Positions 7,913-16,076 of a stretch of DNA of 64,000 nt are shown here, one piece after another. Origin of the DNA: Caballeronia temeraria (lineage in GTDB: Bacteria; Pseudomonadota; Gammaproteobacteria; Burkholderiales; Burkholderiaceae); NCBI RefSeq assembly GCF_001544795.2, contig NZ_FCOI02000028.1:1-64000 (forward strand), in the 5' to 3' direction. The notes beneath the pieces were generated by a model. That model had not been told where the DNA came from. It saw nothing but the letters and a program-made list of their open reading frames with translations, and ran no database searches. Each line of letters opens with the position of its first letter. The stretch's first letter is position 1. The translations under genes were made by a program, and so were the position numbers.

Positions 7913-9154
7913 CTAATGGGTAATGTCTACGCGCCTGAACACTCGCAGCAGCGTGAGGTCATATGTAATCTTTAGCACTCCGCATGCCACCAACGGCGCG
8001 CCAACATATCCCGAAGCCATCATCACTCCGGCCAGCATTGGCGCGATTGCCGCAGCGAGACTTCTAGGCACCGCGGTGAAACTGGCTGCTGCGGGCCGCT
8101 CAGGCGGCGTTACCACGGACATCACGTACGCCGTTCGTGTCGGGACATCCATCTGCGAAAGAGCACTTCGTATCAGCAAAAGCGTCAGGGTTGCCCACAT
8201 TGACGAGCAAAACGCTGCGCCAATCAGACATAGACTGGAGGGAATGTGGGTGAACACCATCGTATTGAGGAGGCCAACCTTGCGAGCGAGCGGAACGGCC
8301 ACCAGCTGCGAGGCTGCGGACAGCAATCCCGTCCAGAAGAAAAACTGCGCGACGATGCCCAGCGAGAGGCCGAATCGCTGCAGTAGCCAAAGTGAAAGAA
8401 GCGAATTCACAACCAGACCTCCCGCGAAGGCGTCCACGCTGAAGAGCAGCGCGAGTCGAGTGACGACGCGCCGGGAGGGACCCAATGAAACGCGAGCAGA
8501 GCTGTGAGCGGGTGGGCGCTCGGGCAGGCCACGATAGGGCCAGCACAGCATCGCTCCAGCCAGGGCATAGGCAAAAAGCATGATTCGCAGCGCAGTCAGC
8601 ATTTCGACTTCGGCTCGCGAAACGAGCCATGCGGGCACGGCTGCTGCAAATGCACCGACGGCCGCTGACAGCGCACCTGCGAGACTGTAACGCGCGAAAA
8701 TCACCGTTCGCGCGTCCGCCGTGGCCAACTCGGCCAGACGTGATTGTTCCAGCGGCAAGAACAGGCTGACATCCCCTGAGCTCGGGTTGAGTGTTCCGAC
8801 AAACGCGATGAGCATCAGGGGCCACCACGACGACAACGAGGCAAAACCCAGTCCCGTGGCGGTCATCAGGACGGCTGCCCAAATCAGCATCCGGCGAAGC
8901 GGGTACCGGGGCCCAATCGCGCCCACCGCAATAGTCGTTAATGCCGAGCCAAACAGGGTGGCGCTGCCAGTCAGGCCGACCTCCAGTTGCCCGTAGCCCA
9001 GTGCAAGCAAGTAGACCGGCAAAAGCACTGCCACGTATCCGTCGCAAAAGCCGGGCAATGACCGTGCCGCCAGAATTCGGCCGACTCCGCCGTCGGTCCC
9101 CGAAGGCGGCACGAGGCACGAAGCAAACTGTCGAATTTTTGCGCGCAGAAGCAT
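7913..9154 (-). CDS. MFS transporter
   Basis: A 413-residue major facilitator superfamily protein with about 12 membrane segments in two halves. The N-terminal half contains the RSLPGFCDGYVAVLLPVYLLALGY segment and a PRYPLRRML loop resembling the family's motif A. The ATG at 9154 is chosen because a GGAAAGG ribosome site stands five bases before it; a TTG ten codons earlier lacks one. The substrate cannot be read from the sequence. It lies downstream of, and in the same direction as, the chrC-side gene block, but a 397-base gap separates them, so co-transcription is uncertain. Confidence 0.85.
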   Translation of the reverse strand: MLLRAKIRQFASCLVPPSGTDGGVGRILAARSLPGFCDGYVAVLLPVYLLALGYGQLEVGLTGSATLFGSALTTIAVGAIGPRYPLRRMLIWAAVLMTATGLGFASLSSWWPLMLIAFVGTLNPSSGDVSLFLPLEQSRLAELATADARTVIFARYSLAGALSAAVGAFAAAVPAWLVSRAEVEMLTALRIMLFAYALAGAMLCWPYRGLPERPPAHSSARVSLGPSRRVVTRLALLFSVDAFAGGLVVNSLLSLWLLQRFGLSLGIVAQFFFWTGLLSAASQLVAVPLARKVGLLNTMVFTHIPSSLCLIGAAFCSSMWATLTLLLIRSALSQMDVPTRTAYVMSVVTPPERPAAASFTAVPRSLAAAIAPMLAGVMMASGYVGAPLVACGVLKITYDLTLLRVFRRVDITH

Positions 9155-9184
9155 TTCAGCCTTTCCATCGCCAAATTTCGTCAA

Positions 9185-9551
9185 TCATTCTTGTTCGTCC
9201 TTACTCGCTTCATCCGTTGTGCTTGCTCCGATTCGCTATCGTGAGAGTGTCCTCGAGACATCGAAGCCATCTGGTGGGGCCTCCTTTTGTTATGGAGCGA
9301 GCCCGCGGGACCGCCCGACTTGGCTTCACGCTTGGAAGAAAGGCAACCCCGACCAGTGTTCCGCGCGATTCCGGTCGAGGAAGACATGTCCTAGCGAATC
9401 GGCGTCTGCCGCTGACCAGATGACTTTCCCAAGCCTTGGCAGCGGCGGAGAACTTCTTAGCAGATACCCAGGTTTTGGTTTGCTGGGTGTTTTCGAATCG
9501 ACGCTTCGAGTCACACGCCGTCAGTTCCAAGCTCACTAGCGGAAGGCTGAC
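9185..9551. other. intergenic stretch without a supported gene
   Basis: About 370 bases between the beta-propeller gene and the MFS gene. Short open frames exist on both strands but none has a ribosome site or recognisable family. The best is a minus-strand frame around 9326-9514 containing KVIWSAADADSLGHVFLDRN, which could be a decayed fragment. No clear terminator was seen. Confidence 0.4.
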
Positions 9552-10607
9552 CTACGGATGCGACCAGAAGACACGTAGCACTGGCTTACCAGCCACGTCC
9601 CTTAGCGGAAAATATGAAATGTGCGTGTCGCTGTCGACTGCCACGACATGCGCATTCGAACCGATATAGCCGTCGCCGATTTTGGACACTGCGTCCCGCC
9701 CGATGCGGTACATGGACACGACGCCAGCCTCGCCAGCAACATATAGGAGGCCGTGACGTTCATCGTACGCTAAGACATCAGGGTCCTTTCCCGTCCCGAA
9801 CATGGCTTTCACCGCCCTCGTTCGCAGGTCGAGTACAACAAGCCGGTTGTTGTCTTCGCAGGCGATGAAGGCCAGGTGCTGTGCCGGGTCGATGAGTAAC
9901 CCATGGTTTCCTTTCGCACCTGGCAACGGAATTCGGGCTATGACTTGGTCCCTTTCTGGGTCTACTTCCACCAACTCCGAATGCGTCTGTTCGTTGACGA
10001 AAATGTGTTTTGAAACAGAGTCATATTGCGCGTTACCAACCTCTCCCCCAAGTGGAATCGATGCAACCGGCCGATTTGAGCCGACGTCGATGACGGTCGC
10101 GGTGCCACCGTTTTTGTCCGACACATAGAGCTTGCGTGCTTCAGGTGCATAAGCCATTCCGTCGGGGTATGCGCCGGTTGGAACGCGCGCTGTCACTTGC
10201 AGCGTACCGATGTCGATAACGACGACTTCGTTCGCGCCCGTGGCTGTCGCATACACGCGCCCTAATTGGGAAATCGCAAGCACGCCATGAACAGATTCGA
10301 TGTTTGGGATGCGGCCAACAACGCGAGAGGTGATGGTATTGAAAACAATTAACTCGCTGTCACCAAGGTGCGCAAGAAACAGCAAATGTCGGCCCGCATC
10401 CAGGCTCGCGTAGTCAAAACGGGTGGGGCGACCCCCCAGAGGGATGTCGGCTATCTTTTGCAATGGCAGACCTGATACCGAAGGAGAGGCCACTGGAGCC
10501 GAAAGGGAATCGGCGCTCGCACCGAGAATGAACACTGTCAAAGCAAGTGGACCGAGAAATCGCCAGTTCGCAACCAGCGTCAAGTACGTTGCTCTAGCGT
10601 TTGGCAT
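9552..10607 (-). CDS. YncE-type beta-propeller protein, exported
   Basis: A protein of about 351 residues with a hydrophobic N-terminal segment (LGPLALTVFILGASADSLSA) acting as signal peptide or anchor, then YVTN/NHL-like beta-propeller blades. Repeats of the form LYVSDKNGGTATVIDVGSNRPVA and LLIDPAQHLAFIACEDNNRL are spaced about 40-45 residues apart. Starting at 10607 avoids a long overlap with the upstream ChrB-like gene; a longer form from 10664 is possible. It is third in a leftward unit after a superoxide dismutase and a ChrB-like gene, so it may belong to the chromate response. Ligand and function are unknown. Confidence 0.8.
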   Translation of the reverse strand: MPNARATYLTLVANWRFLGPLALTVFILGASADSLSAPVASPSVSGLPLQKIADIPLGGRPTRFDYASLDAGRHLLFLAHLGDSELIVFNTITSRVVGRIPNIESVHGVLAISQLGRVYATATGANEVVVIDIGTLQVTARVPTGAYPDGMAYAPEARKLYVSDKNGGTATVIDVGSNRPVASIPLGGEVGNAQYDSVSKHIFVNEQTHSELVEVDPERDQVIARIPLPGAKGNHGLLIDPAQHLAFIACEDNNRLVVLDLRTRAVKAMFGTGKDPDVLAYDERHGLLYVAGEAGVVSMYRIGRDAVSKIGDGYIGSNAHVVAVDSDTHISYFPLRDVAGKPVLRVFWSHP

Positions 10608-10615
10608 GGCAAAAC

Positions 10616-11068
10616 TTATTTCGCAGGCGGCCAGCTGTGCACTTCGCTCTGACAGTCGCGGCACCAGGCGTAGAGCGCGTCATACATCACCATGCCGTGT
10701 GAAAGTATCTCCTGGTCGTCGGGAAAGATTCGTGAAAGGCCAAGCGACAACGCCAGGAGCCCCGCCGCCTGCGGAGCGAGGTCGAGCCTCGCGGTATCTG
10801 CGCCTCGCACAATGATTGCAAGCCTGGCCAACACTGGGTCCGACAATTGATACTCGTTCAAGAAAGTATCGAAACTGCAAAGGTCGCCGTTATGCGAGAG
10901 TTTCACTCCCGGCACATCGAACGGCAAGGCACCATCGCGCTCGGCGACTGCCAGAACCTGGTCTGCAGGCACAAACAGGAACTCCGGCGAGGAATCCAGG
11001 AATCGGCGAACGAGCCAGGGACACGCGATGCGGTCGATTTTCGGACGTTCTCGGGTGACCCATTTCAT
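10616..11068 (-). CDS. ChrB C-terminal domain protein (short)
   Basis: A 150-residue protein matching the C-terminal half of ChrB (chromate resistance domain): RERPKIDRIACPWLVRRFLDS and PGVKLSHNGDLCSFDTFLNEY parallel the WVDRVASAWLVRRFIDG and FSHINDRVTFEVL segments of the full-length ChrB encoded 1 kb away. The regulatory N-terminal half is absent. The ATG at 11068 has a GGAGG site and overlaps the superoxide dismutase stop by four bases (ATGA), so the two are coupled. It is probably a stand-alone catalytic or sensor domain of the chromate operon; the precise role is unknown. Confidence 0.85.
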   Translation of the reverse strand: MKWVTRERPKIDRIACPWLVRRFLDSSPEFLFVPADQVLAVAERDGALPFDVPGVKLSHNGDLCSFDTFLNEYQLSDPVLARLAIIVRGADTARLDLAPQAAGLLALSLGLSRIFPDDQEILSHGMVMYDALYAWCRDCQSEVHSWPPAK

Positions 11069-11802
11069 GTCAACCTCCGTGTCGACTGTACGGTGCTGAA
11101 CCGTTGCCCGGCATTCTCCCAATTCAGCAACGTGAATAGCTGGGTCAGATAGTCGTTGCGTTTGTTCTGGTATCTCAGGTAGTACGCGTGCTCGAAGACA
11201 TCGAGGACGAGAATGGGCGGCACGCCCCACGCGGTCAGCTTCTGATGATTTTCACACTGCAACACCATCAGCTTGCCGGTCGCAGGATGGTATCCGACAA
11301 CACCCCAACCTGAAGCCTCCACGTTCATCGAATTGGCGAACAGTTGCGCCTTGAACTTTGCATATGAGCCGAAATTCTTATCGATTGCTTTGGCTAGTTC
11401 GCCGCTTGGTTCAGCACCTTTACCAGAGATGCTCGTCCAGTAAATCGTATGCAGGATGTGGCTAGAGAGTTGGAAGGACAACTCTTTCTCATAAAATTTC
11501 ACAAGCGCAAAGTCGTTGGAATCCCGAGCCTTCGTCAACGCCTCCTCTGCTTTGTTCGCCGCAACTACAGCCGGCTTGTGATGGAAGTTGTAGTGCACCT
11601 CGACGGTACGGGAATCAATAATCGGTTCCAAGGCATCGTATGCAAAGGGCAGCGGCGCCGCCCAGTATTTGCCGTCCGCGTCTACGAGCTTGTCACTGTA
11701 ACCGGTCGGCTCAGCCGCCTGCAGTACGCTGCCAGTCGAAGCCAAAACAAGGCCCGCCCCCACCGTTGTCGCTTCGGTCAGAAACTGTCTTCGTGCAGTC
11801 AC
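11065..11802 (-). CDS. chrC: Fe/Mn superoxide dismutase, ChrC-like, Tat signal
   Basis: A 245-residue iron/manganese superoxide dismutase family protein. It starts with a twin-arginine type leader (TARRQFL then a hydrophobic stretch to QAAEP), so export folded is likely. Metal ligand regions are visible: HYNFHHK, SHILHTIYW and the closing DVFEHAYYLRY. The start is a GTG with GGGAGG at good spacing. In Cupriavidus metallidurans the chromate locus chrBAC includes such a dismutase (ChrC), and here it lies divergent from chrB-chrA. It would remove superoxide formed by chromate reduction. The gene name rests on this context. Confidence 0.9.
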   Translation of the reverse strand: MTARRQFLTEATTVGAGLVLASTGSVLQAAEPTGYSDKLVDADGKYWAAPLPFAYDALEPIIDSRTVEVHYNFHHKPAVVAANKAEEALTKARDSNDFALVKFYEKELSFQLSSHILHTIYWTSISGKGAEPSGELAKAIDKNFGSYAKFKAQLFANSMNVEASGWGVVGYHPATGKLMVLQCENHQKLTAWGVPPILVLDVFEHAYYLRYQNKRNDYLTQLFTLLNWENAGQRFSTVQSTRRLT

Positions 11803-11971
11803 ATGCGCCTCCCGTTTTTTGCCGGATAGCGAAACACGCCCACTTGAGGCGCACTGAACCTCCGCCTTTGCGATTCGAAACAGCCTTGTCCTGCGACGGA
11901 TGGTAGGCACAAAAGACACGCAACGCAAAATTAATTTGTAACGCGCGTAACTGTGGAGTAGTGTACGCAAC

Positions 11972-12949
11972 ATGAATCATTTGACTCAATGGCTGCTTCT
12001 CGTGCTCACCCTTCCGACCGACAATGCCACCGCGCGTATGCGGTACTGGCGCGCGTTAAAAGCGAAAGGGTGTGCTGTACTGCGCGATGGGGTGTACCTG
12101 CTCCCGGACGAAGAGAGCGCGGGCGTCGAGATGACCGAGATGTCCGAAGGCATTAGTCAGGCAGGCGGGACGTCTTATCTATTGCGGTTCGGCAGTCGCG
12201 ACAGCGCCCAAGATTCAGAATTCCAGTTGCTGTTCGACCGGAGTGACGACTACGGAACGTTACGCCGGTCATTGGATGAAACCCGCAAAACGCTCACAAG
12301 CCTCACACCTGCCGAAATCACCAAACTCCTGCGCAAGACCCGTAAAGAGTTTGAAGCGATTGCGGGGATTGATTTCTTTCCGAACGAGGCATCCGTTCGT
12401 GCGCAGTCTGCCTGGCAAGATTTTGTCGCGGCCGCCGATGCCGTGTTGTCCCCAGGTGAGCCACATCAGGCGGACGGCAGGATAAAGCTTGTAAAGCGAG
12501 CGGACTACCAGGGCAGGGTCTGGGCGACTCGGAGGAAGCTTTGGGTGGACCGCGTCGCCAGCGCGTGGCTCGTTCGGCGATTTATCGACGGCGAAGCGCG
12601 ATTCCTGTGGCTCGCAACCCCGGAGGATTGTCCAGAAAACGCAGTGGGCTTCGATTTCGACGGCGCGACTTTCTCACACATCAACGACCGCGTTACGTTC
12701 GAGGTGTTGGCCGCCAGCTTCGGCATCGAAGATGAGCCAGGTATGGCTGGACTCTCTAGCATGGTTCATTCGCTCGACGTGGGCGGCGTCACAGTCCCTG
12801 AAGCTGCCGGGTTCGAAGCGGTGATGACGGGAGCGAGTCAGCGCGGCTTAAGCGACGACGCGCTGCTAACCGAGATGAGCCCGACGCTCGACTCACTCCT
12901 CGCTCACTTTGCTGCGCAAGAGAAAGCAGCAGCCAAGCGGCGGCGATGA
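11972..12949 (+). CDS. chrB: ChrB chromate-responsive protein
   Basis: A 325-residue ChrB protein, the chromate-sensing regulator or resistance factor found before chrA. The N-terminal half (QWLLLVLTLPTDNATARMRYWRALKAKGCAVLRDGVYLLP) is the ChrB N-domain, helical with a Lys/Arg-rich DNA-binding character. The C-terminal half from about residue 185 is the chromate resistance domain (WVDRVASAWLVRRFIDGEARF). It is divergent from the superoxide dismutase gene, with 169 bases between starts, and 185 bases upstream of chrA. In related bacteria ChrB represses or senses chromate for chrA expression. The C-terminus is Lys/Arg-rich. Confidence 0.93.
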   Translation: MNHLTQWLLLVLTLPTDNATARMRYWRALKAKGCAVLRDGVYLLPDEESAGVEMTEMSEGISQAGGTSYLLRFGSRDSAQDSEFQLLFDRSDDYGTLRRSLDETRKTLTSLTPAEITKLLRKTRKEFEAIAGIDFFPNEASVRAQSAWQDFVAAADAVLSPGEPHQADGRIKLVKRADYQGRVWATRRKLWVDRVASAWLVRRFIDGEARFLWLATPEDCPENAVGFDFDGATFSHINDRVTFEVLAASFGIEDEPGMAGLSSMVHSLDVGGVTVPEAAGFEAVMTGASQRGLSDDALLTEMSPTLDSLLAHFAAQEKAAAKRRR

Positions 12950-13134
12950 GCGCACCCGCATGCGTTCTGATACTGAGTTAATGGGTCCGTTACGCGTGGT
13001 CGGTTCGCGGCTGCGATTTGGCCAGCCTTGGCTTGCAACGCGCGCTGAGTTGATTGCAGCGAAATACCGTGGCGTGGCCACTTGCCGACCATCCGTTACT
13101 ACCGCCTGTGGAGTATCAAGTGCAACAGACTAAG

Positions 13135-14496
13135 ATGGCGCAAGACAACGAAATACGCAACGAGCGAATCAATGCCGTCGAGGCCGTGAGCCTCGGTCAA
13201 GCACTGTGGTATTGGCTCAAGCTCGGCCTTATCAGCTTCGGAGGGCCAGCGGGTCAGATTGCCATCATGCATCAGGACCTGGTCGAGCGAAAACGCTGGA
13301 TTTCCGAGAAGCGATTCCTGCACGCATTGAATTATTGCATGGTGCTCCCTGGACCGGAGGCGCAACAGCTCGCTACCTACATCGGTTGGCTAATGCATCG
13401 GACGTGGGGTGGTGTAATCGCAGGCGGCCTCTTTGTACTGCCGTCGCTTTTCATACTGATAGGGCTGTCTTGGGTCTACATGGCTTTCGGCAGTGTCCCA
13501 GCCGTTGCAGGCGTGCTTTACGGCATTAAGCCAGCGGTCACCGCCATTGTCGTCTTCGCGGCGTACAGAATTGGCTCTCGTGCATTGAAGAACGCCTGGC
13601 TGTGGTCTATTGCAGCGGCGGCGTTCCTCGCCATCTTCCTGGCCAATGTCCCGTTCCCTTTCATCGTCCTGGTAGCCGGCATCATCGGGCATTTTGGGGG
13701 TAAATATGCTCCGTCCAGATTCGTGGTCGGAGGCGGACACAAGTCGGGCGACAAGGGGTTTGGTCCCGCACTTCTTGACGACGACACGCCCACCCCACGG
13801 CATGCGCTCTTCACATGGAAGCGATTCGCCCTCGTGCTTGGGGTCTTCCTGCTGATATGGCTTGCGGCCATTGGAGCGCTTTCCCTCGTGTACGGCTGGA
13901 GTGGAACGCTTACGCAGATGGCCTGGTTCTTCACGAAAGCCGCGTTGCTCACTTTCGGGGGCGCGTATGCGGTGTTGCCGTATGTTTACCAAGGCGCCGT
14001 CGATAACTATCACTGGCTTACCGGGTTGGAAATGATAGATGGCCTGGCGCTCGGAGAGACGACGCCTGGACCACTTATCATGGTCGTTTCCTTCGTCGGG
14101 TTCGTAGGTGGCTGGACCAAGGCTGTGTTCGGACCAGATGCAATTCTCGCCTCGGCTGTCGCCGCATCCGTCGTCGTGACGTTCTTTACTTTCCTACCGT
14201 CCTTCCTGTTCATTCTGCTCGGCGGTCCCTTCATCGAAACGACCCACGGCAATCTCAAATTTACTGCGCCGTTGACAGCTATCACTTCCGCCGTGGTCGG
14301 CGTCATCGTCAACCTCGCCGTATTTTTTGCGCTTCACGTATTGTGGCCACATGGTATGCAAGGCGGATTCGAATGGCCCTCGCTGTTAATCGGTCTGGTC
14401 GCCGGTATTGCGCTGTTCCGGTTCAAGGTCGGGGTAATACCGGTCGTGCTTGCTTCTGGTGTAGTCGGACTCGCACTTAAACTGTTTGTCTCCTGA
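13135..14496 (+). CDS. chrA: chromate efflux transporter ChrA
   Basis: A bidomain chromate ion transporter (CHR family), 453 residues from the start chosen. Two homologous halves are visible: the first with WLKLGLISFGGPAGQIAIMH and NYCMVLPGPEAQQLATYIG, the second with FFTKAALLTFGGAYAVLPYV and DGLALGETTPGPLIMVVSF. Each half carries five or six membrane helices, linked by a loop of about 40 residues. It exports chromate across the inner membrane. The ATG at 13135 is preferred by alignment with the usual N-terminus; an upstream ATG (13054) would add 27 residues. It follows chrB in the same direction. Confidence 0.93.
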   Translation: MAQDNEIRNERINAVEAVSLGQALWYWLKLGLISFGGPAGQIAIMHQDLVERKRWISEKRFLHALNYCMVLPGPEAQQLATYIGWLMHRTWGGVIAGGLFVLPSLFILIGLSWVYMAFGSVPAVAGVLYGIKPAVTAIVVFAAYRIGSRALKNAWLWSIAAAAFLAIFLANVPFPFIVLVAGIIGHFGGKYAPSRFVVGGGHKSGDKGFGPALLDDDTPTPRHALFTWKRFALVLGVFLLIWLAAIGALSLVYGWSGTLTQMAWFFTKAALLTFGGAYAVLPYVYQGAVDNYHWLTGLEMIDGLALGETTPGPLIMVVSFVGFVGGWTKAVFGPDAILASAVAASVVVTFFTFLPSFLFILLGGPFIETTHGNLKFTAPLTAITSAVVGVIVNLAVFFALHVLWPHGMQGGFEWPSLLIGLVAGIALFRFKVGVIPVVLASGVVGLALKLFVS

Positions 14497-14581
14497 GATG
14501 CTTCGCACCCGCATCGGTCGCGGATGCCGCCAAAGCTACGACACGTCAGACGGCATTGTCCGTTTCTGTATGGCCGATGCG

Positions 14582-15643
14582 TCAATGGGTATGGCGGTGG
14601 TGAATATCAGGGAAATGCGCGTGCGTATGGCTAATCGGCGCGTGCTGATGGGGATGCGTATGCGGTTCCTCCCCGTCCCACTCAAAATCGTGCGTGTGTT
14701 GATGGTGCTCGTCGTGTCGGTGTCGATGGTTATGGTCTAGGACTTCGTGAGTGTGCGGATGCTCGTGCCGCTCACGGATATGGAGCCAGATTCCCAAAGC
14801 CATGAGCACAGCCGCAATCCAGAAAGACAGTGATGGCACCTCGGGCCAGAAGACTAGCGACAAGGCAACGCCGAATATCGGGGCGACAGAAAAGTACGCG
14901 CCGGTTCGGGCGGTGCCGAGATTTCGCAGGGCGACAACAAAAAGAACCAGGCTGACGCCGTAGCCAGCGAAGCCTGTGACCATCGCAGCCGCCATCTTCG
15001 CAACGCCGGGCAGATGTGCACCGAGCAGCAGCGCGATGCATAAGTTGACTGAGCCAGCGACAAGACCTTTCAGGCACGCAATGACCATTGCGTCGTTCGC
15101 CGACACCTTCCGCGTCAAATTATTATCGATAGCCCACGCACCGCAGGCTGCTGCCACGAGAAGCGCCCCAGGCGAGACACCAGCGGTGCCCGGCTGCCAC
15201 GAAAGCACAACGCCGCCCAGCACTATCGCGACCATCCCTAGAAATATCTGCAGGTCTACATTTTCACGAAATACCACCCAAGCGATGACCGCCGTGAAAA
15301 CGCCTTCGAGGTTCAATAGCAGGGAACTGGTTGCAGCAGGAGTCGAGCTGAGGCCGAGCATGAGCAGTGCAGGCCCGGCTACCCCGCCCGCTGCGATTGC
15401 CCCGAAAAGCCACGGCACTTCAGCAACCTGAATTCGGCTTTCGTTTTGTCTATCGCCGGTGGTACGCCGAAGACGTCGCACGAGAATTCCCACGGCGAGT
15501 CCCACACCGCTACCAAGGTAGAACAAGCCCGCGACCATGAAAGGTGAAAGGGACCCAAGCAGAGTCTTAGCGAGAGGCGTCGTTGCGCCGAACAATGCGG
15601 CTGCGAGCAGCGCGGTGAATGCGGCGTCGTGACTTGAGTTCAT
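14582..15643 (-). CDS. DMT (EamA) transporter with His-rich tail
   Basis: A drug/metabolite transporter family protein of about 353 residues with ten membrane helices in two EamA repeats (AALLAAALFGATTPLAK at the start, GACGAWAIDNNLTRKVS at the second repeat). A cytoplasmic tail of about 60 residues is packed with histidines (HPHTHEVLDHNHRHRHDEHH and onward). Such tails bind Ni, Co or Zn in metal exporters. It stands head to head with dmeR-dmeF, with a CsoR/RcnR-type operator between them, so cobalt or nickel export is a reasonable guess. The ATG at 15643 was taken; 15664 is an alternative. Confidence 0.85.
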   Translation of the reverse strand: MNSSHDAAFTALLAAALFGATTPLAKTLLGSLSPFMVAGLFYLGSGVGLAVGILVRRLRRTTGDRQNESRIQVAEVPWLFGAIAAGGVAGPALLMLGLSSTPAATSSLLLNLEGVFTAVIAWVVFRENVDLQIFLGMVAIVLGGVVLSWQPGTAGVSPGALLVAAACGAWAIDNNLTRKVSANDAMVIACLKGLVAGSVNLCIALLLGAHLPGVAKMAAAMVTGFAGYGVSLVLFVVALRNLGTARTGAYFSVAPIFGVALSLVFWPEVPSLSFWIAAVLMALGIWLHIRERHEHPHTHEVLDHNHRHRHDEHHQHTHDFEWDGEEPHTHPHQHAPISHTHAHFPDIHHRHTH

Positions 15644-15762
15644 GGATTGACGGGCTACAAACATCAGTCGAGTTTGAGAAGTATCCGGCGAAATCCGCTA
15701 GAACGGAGAAGTTCATGTGCAAATATATACCCCCACCCCCTATGGTACACTTGAAGGATTAT

Positions 15763-15779
15763 ATACCCCATAGGGGTAT
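15763..15779. promoter_or_regulatory. CsoR/RcnR-type operator upstream of dmeR
   Basis: Inverted repeat ATACCCC-N3-GGGGTAT just before the dmeR ribosome site. A second, imperfect C-tract element (CCCCCACCCCC, 15730-15740) lies 30 bases to the left. G/C-tract palindromes flanked by A/T are the known form of RcnR, CsoR and DmeR operators. The site would control dmeR-dmeF and perhaps the divergent DMT gene. Confidence 0.7.
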
Positions 15780-15791
15780 CTGGAGAGCGCG

Positions 15792-16067
15792 ATGAGTCAT
15801 ACGGTTCAGGAAAAACAAAAACTTCTTAACAGGGTTCGTCGTATCAAGGGGCAGGTCGAAGCAATCGAGCGCGCCCTCGAGGAAGAGCATGGTTGCTCGG
15901 ATGTTTTGCAGCGAATTACGAGTTGTCGCGGGGCGATGAATGGCCTGCTGGCTGTCGTGCTGGAAGACCACATCAGAAACCACCTTGTCGATGCGGATAA
16001 CGGTGAGGACCACGGTGGCAGCGCAACGGAACAACTCGTCGAAGTTGTTCACAGCTATTTCAAATAG
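15792..16067 (+). CDS. dmeR: RcnR/DmeR-type metal-sensing repressor
   Basis: A 91-residue CsoR/RcnR family repressor. It keeps the RcnR-type metal ligands: His3 (MSHT), Cys35 (GCSD), His60 (EDHI) and His64 (NHLV), a pattern for Ni(II)/Co(II) rather than Cu(I). The arginine-rich first helix (LLNRVRRIKGQVEAIERALEEEH) is the DNA-binding face. A GGAG site precedes the ATG. It is followed after nine bases by dmeF and preceded by a typical C/G-tract operator, so it should repress the pair until cobalt or nickel binds. The name follows the dmeRF operons described in rhizobia. Confidence 0.9.
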   Translation: MSHTVQEKQKLLNRVRRIKGQVEAIERALEEEHGCSDVLQRITSCRGAMNGLLAVVLEDHIRNHLVDADNGEDHGGSATEQLVEVVHSYFK

Positions 16068-16076
16068 AGTCAAAAA

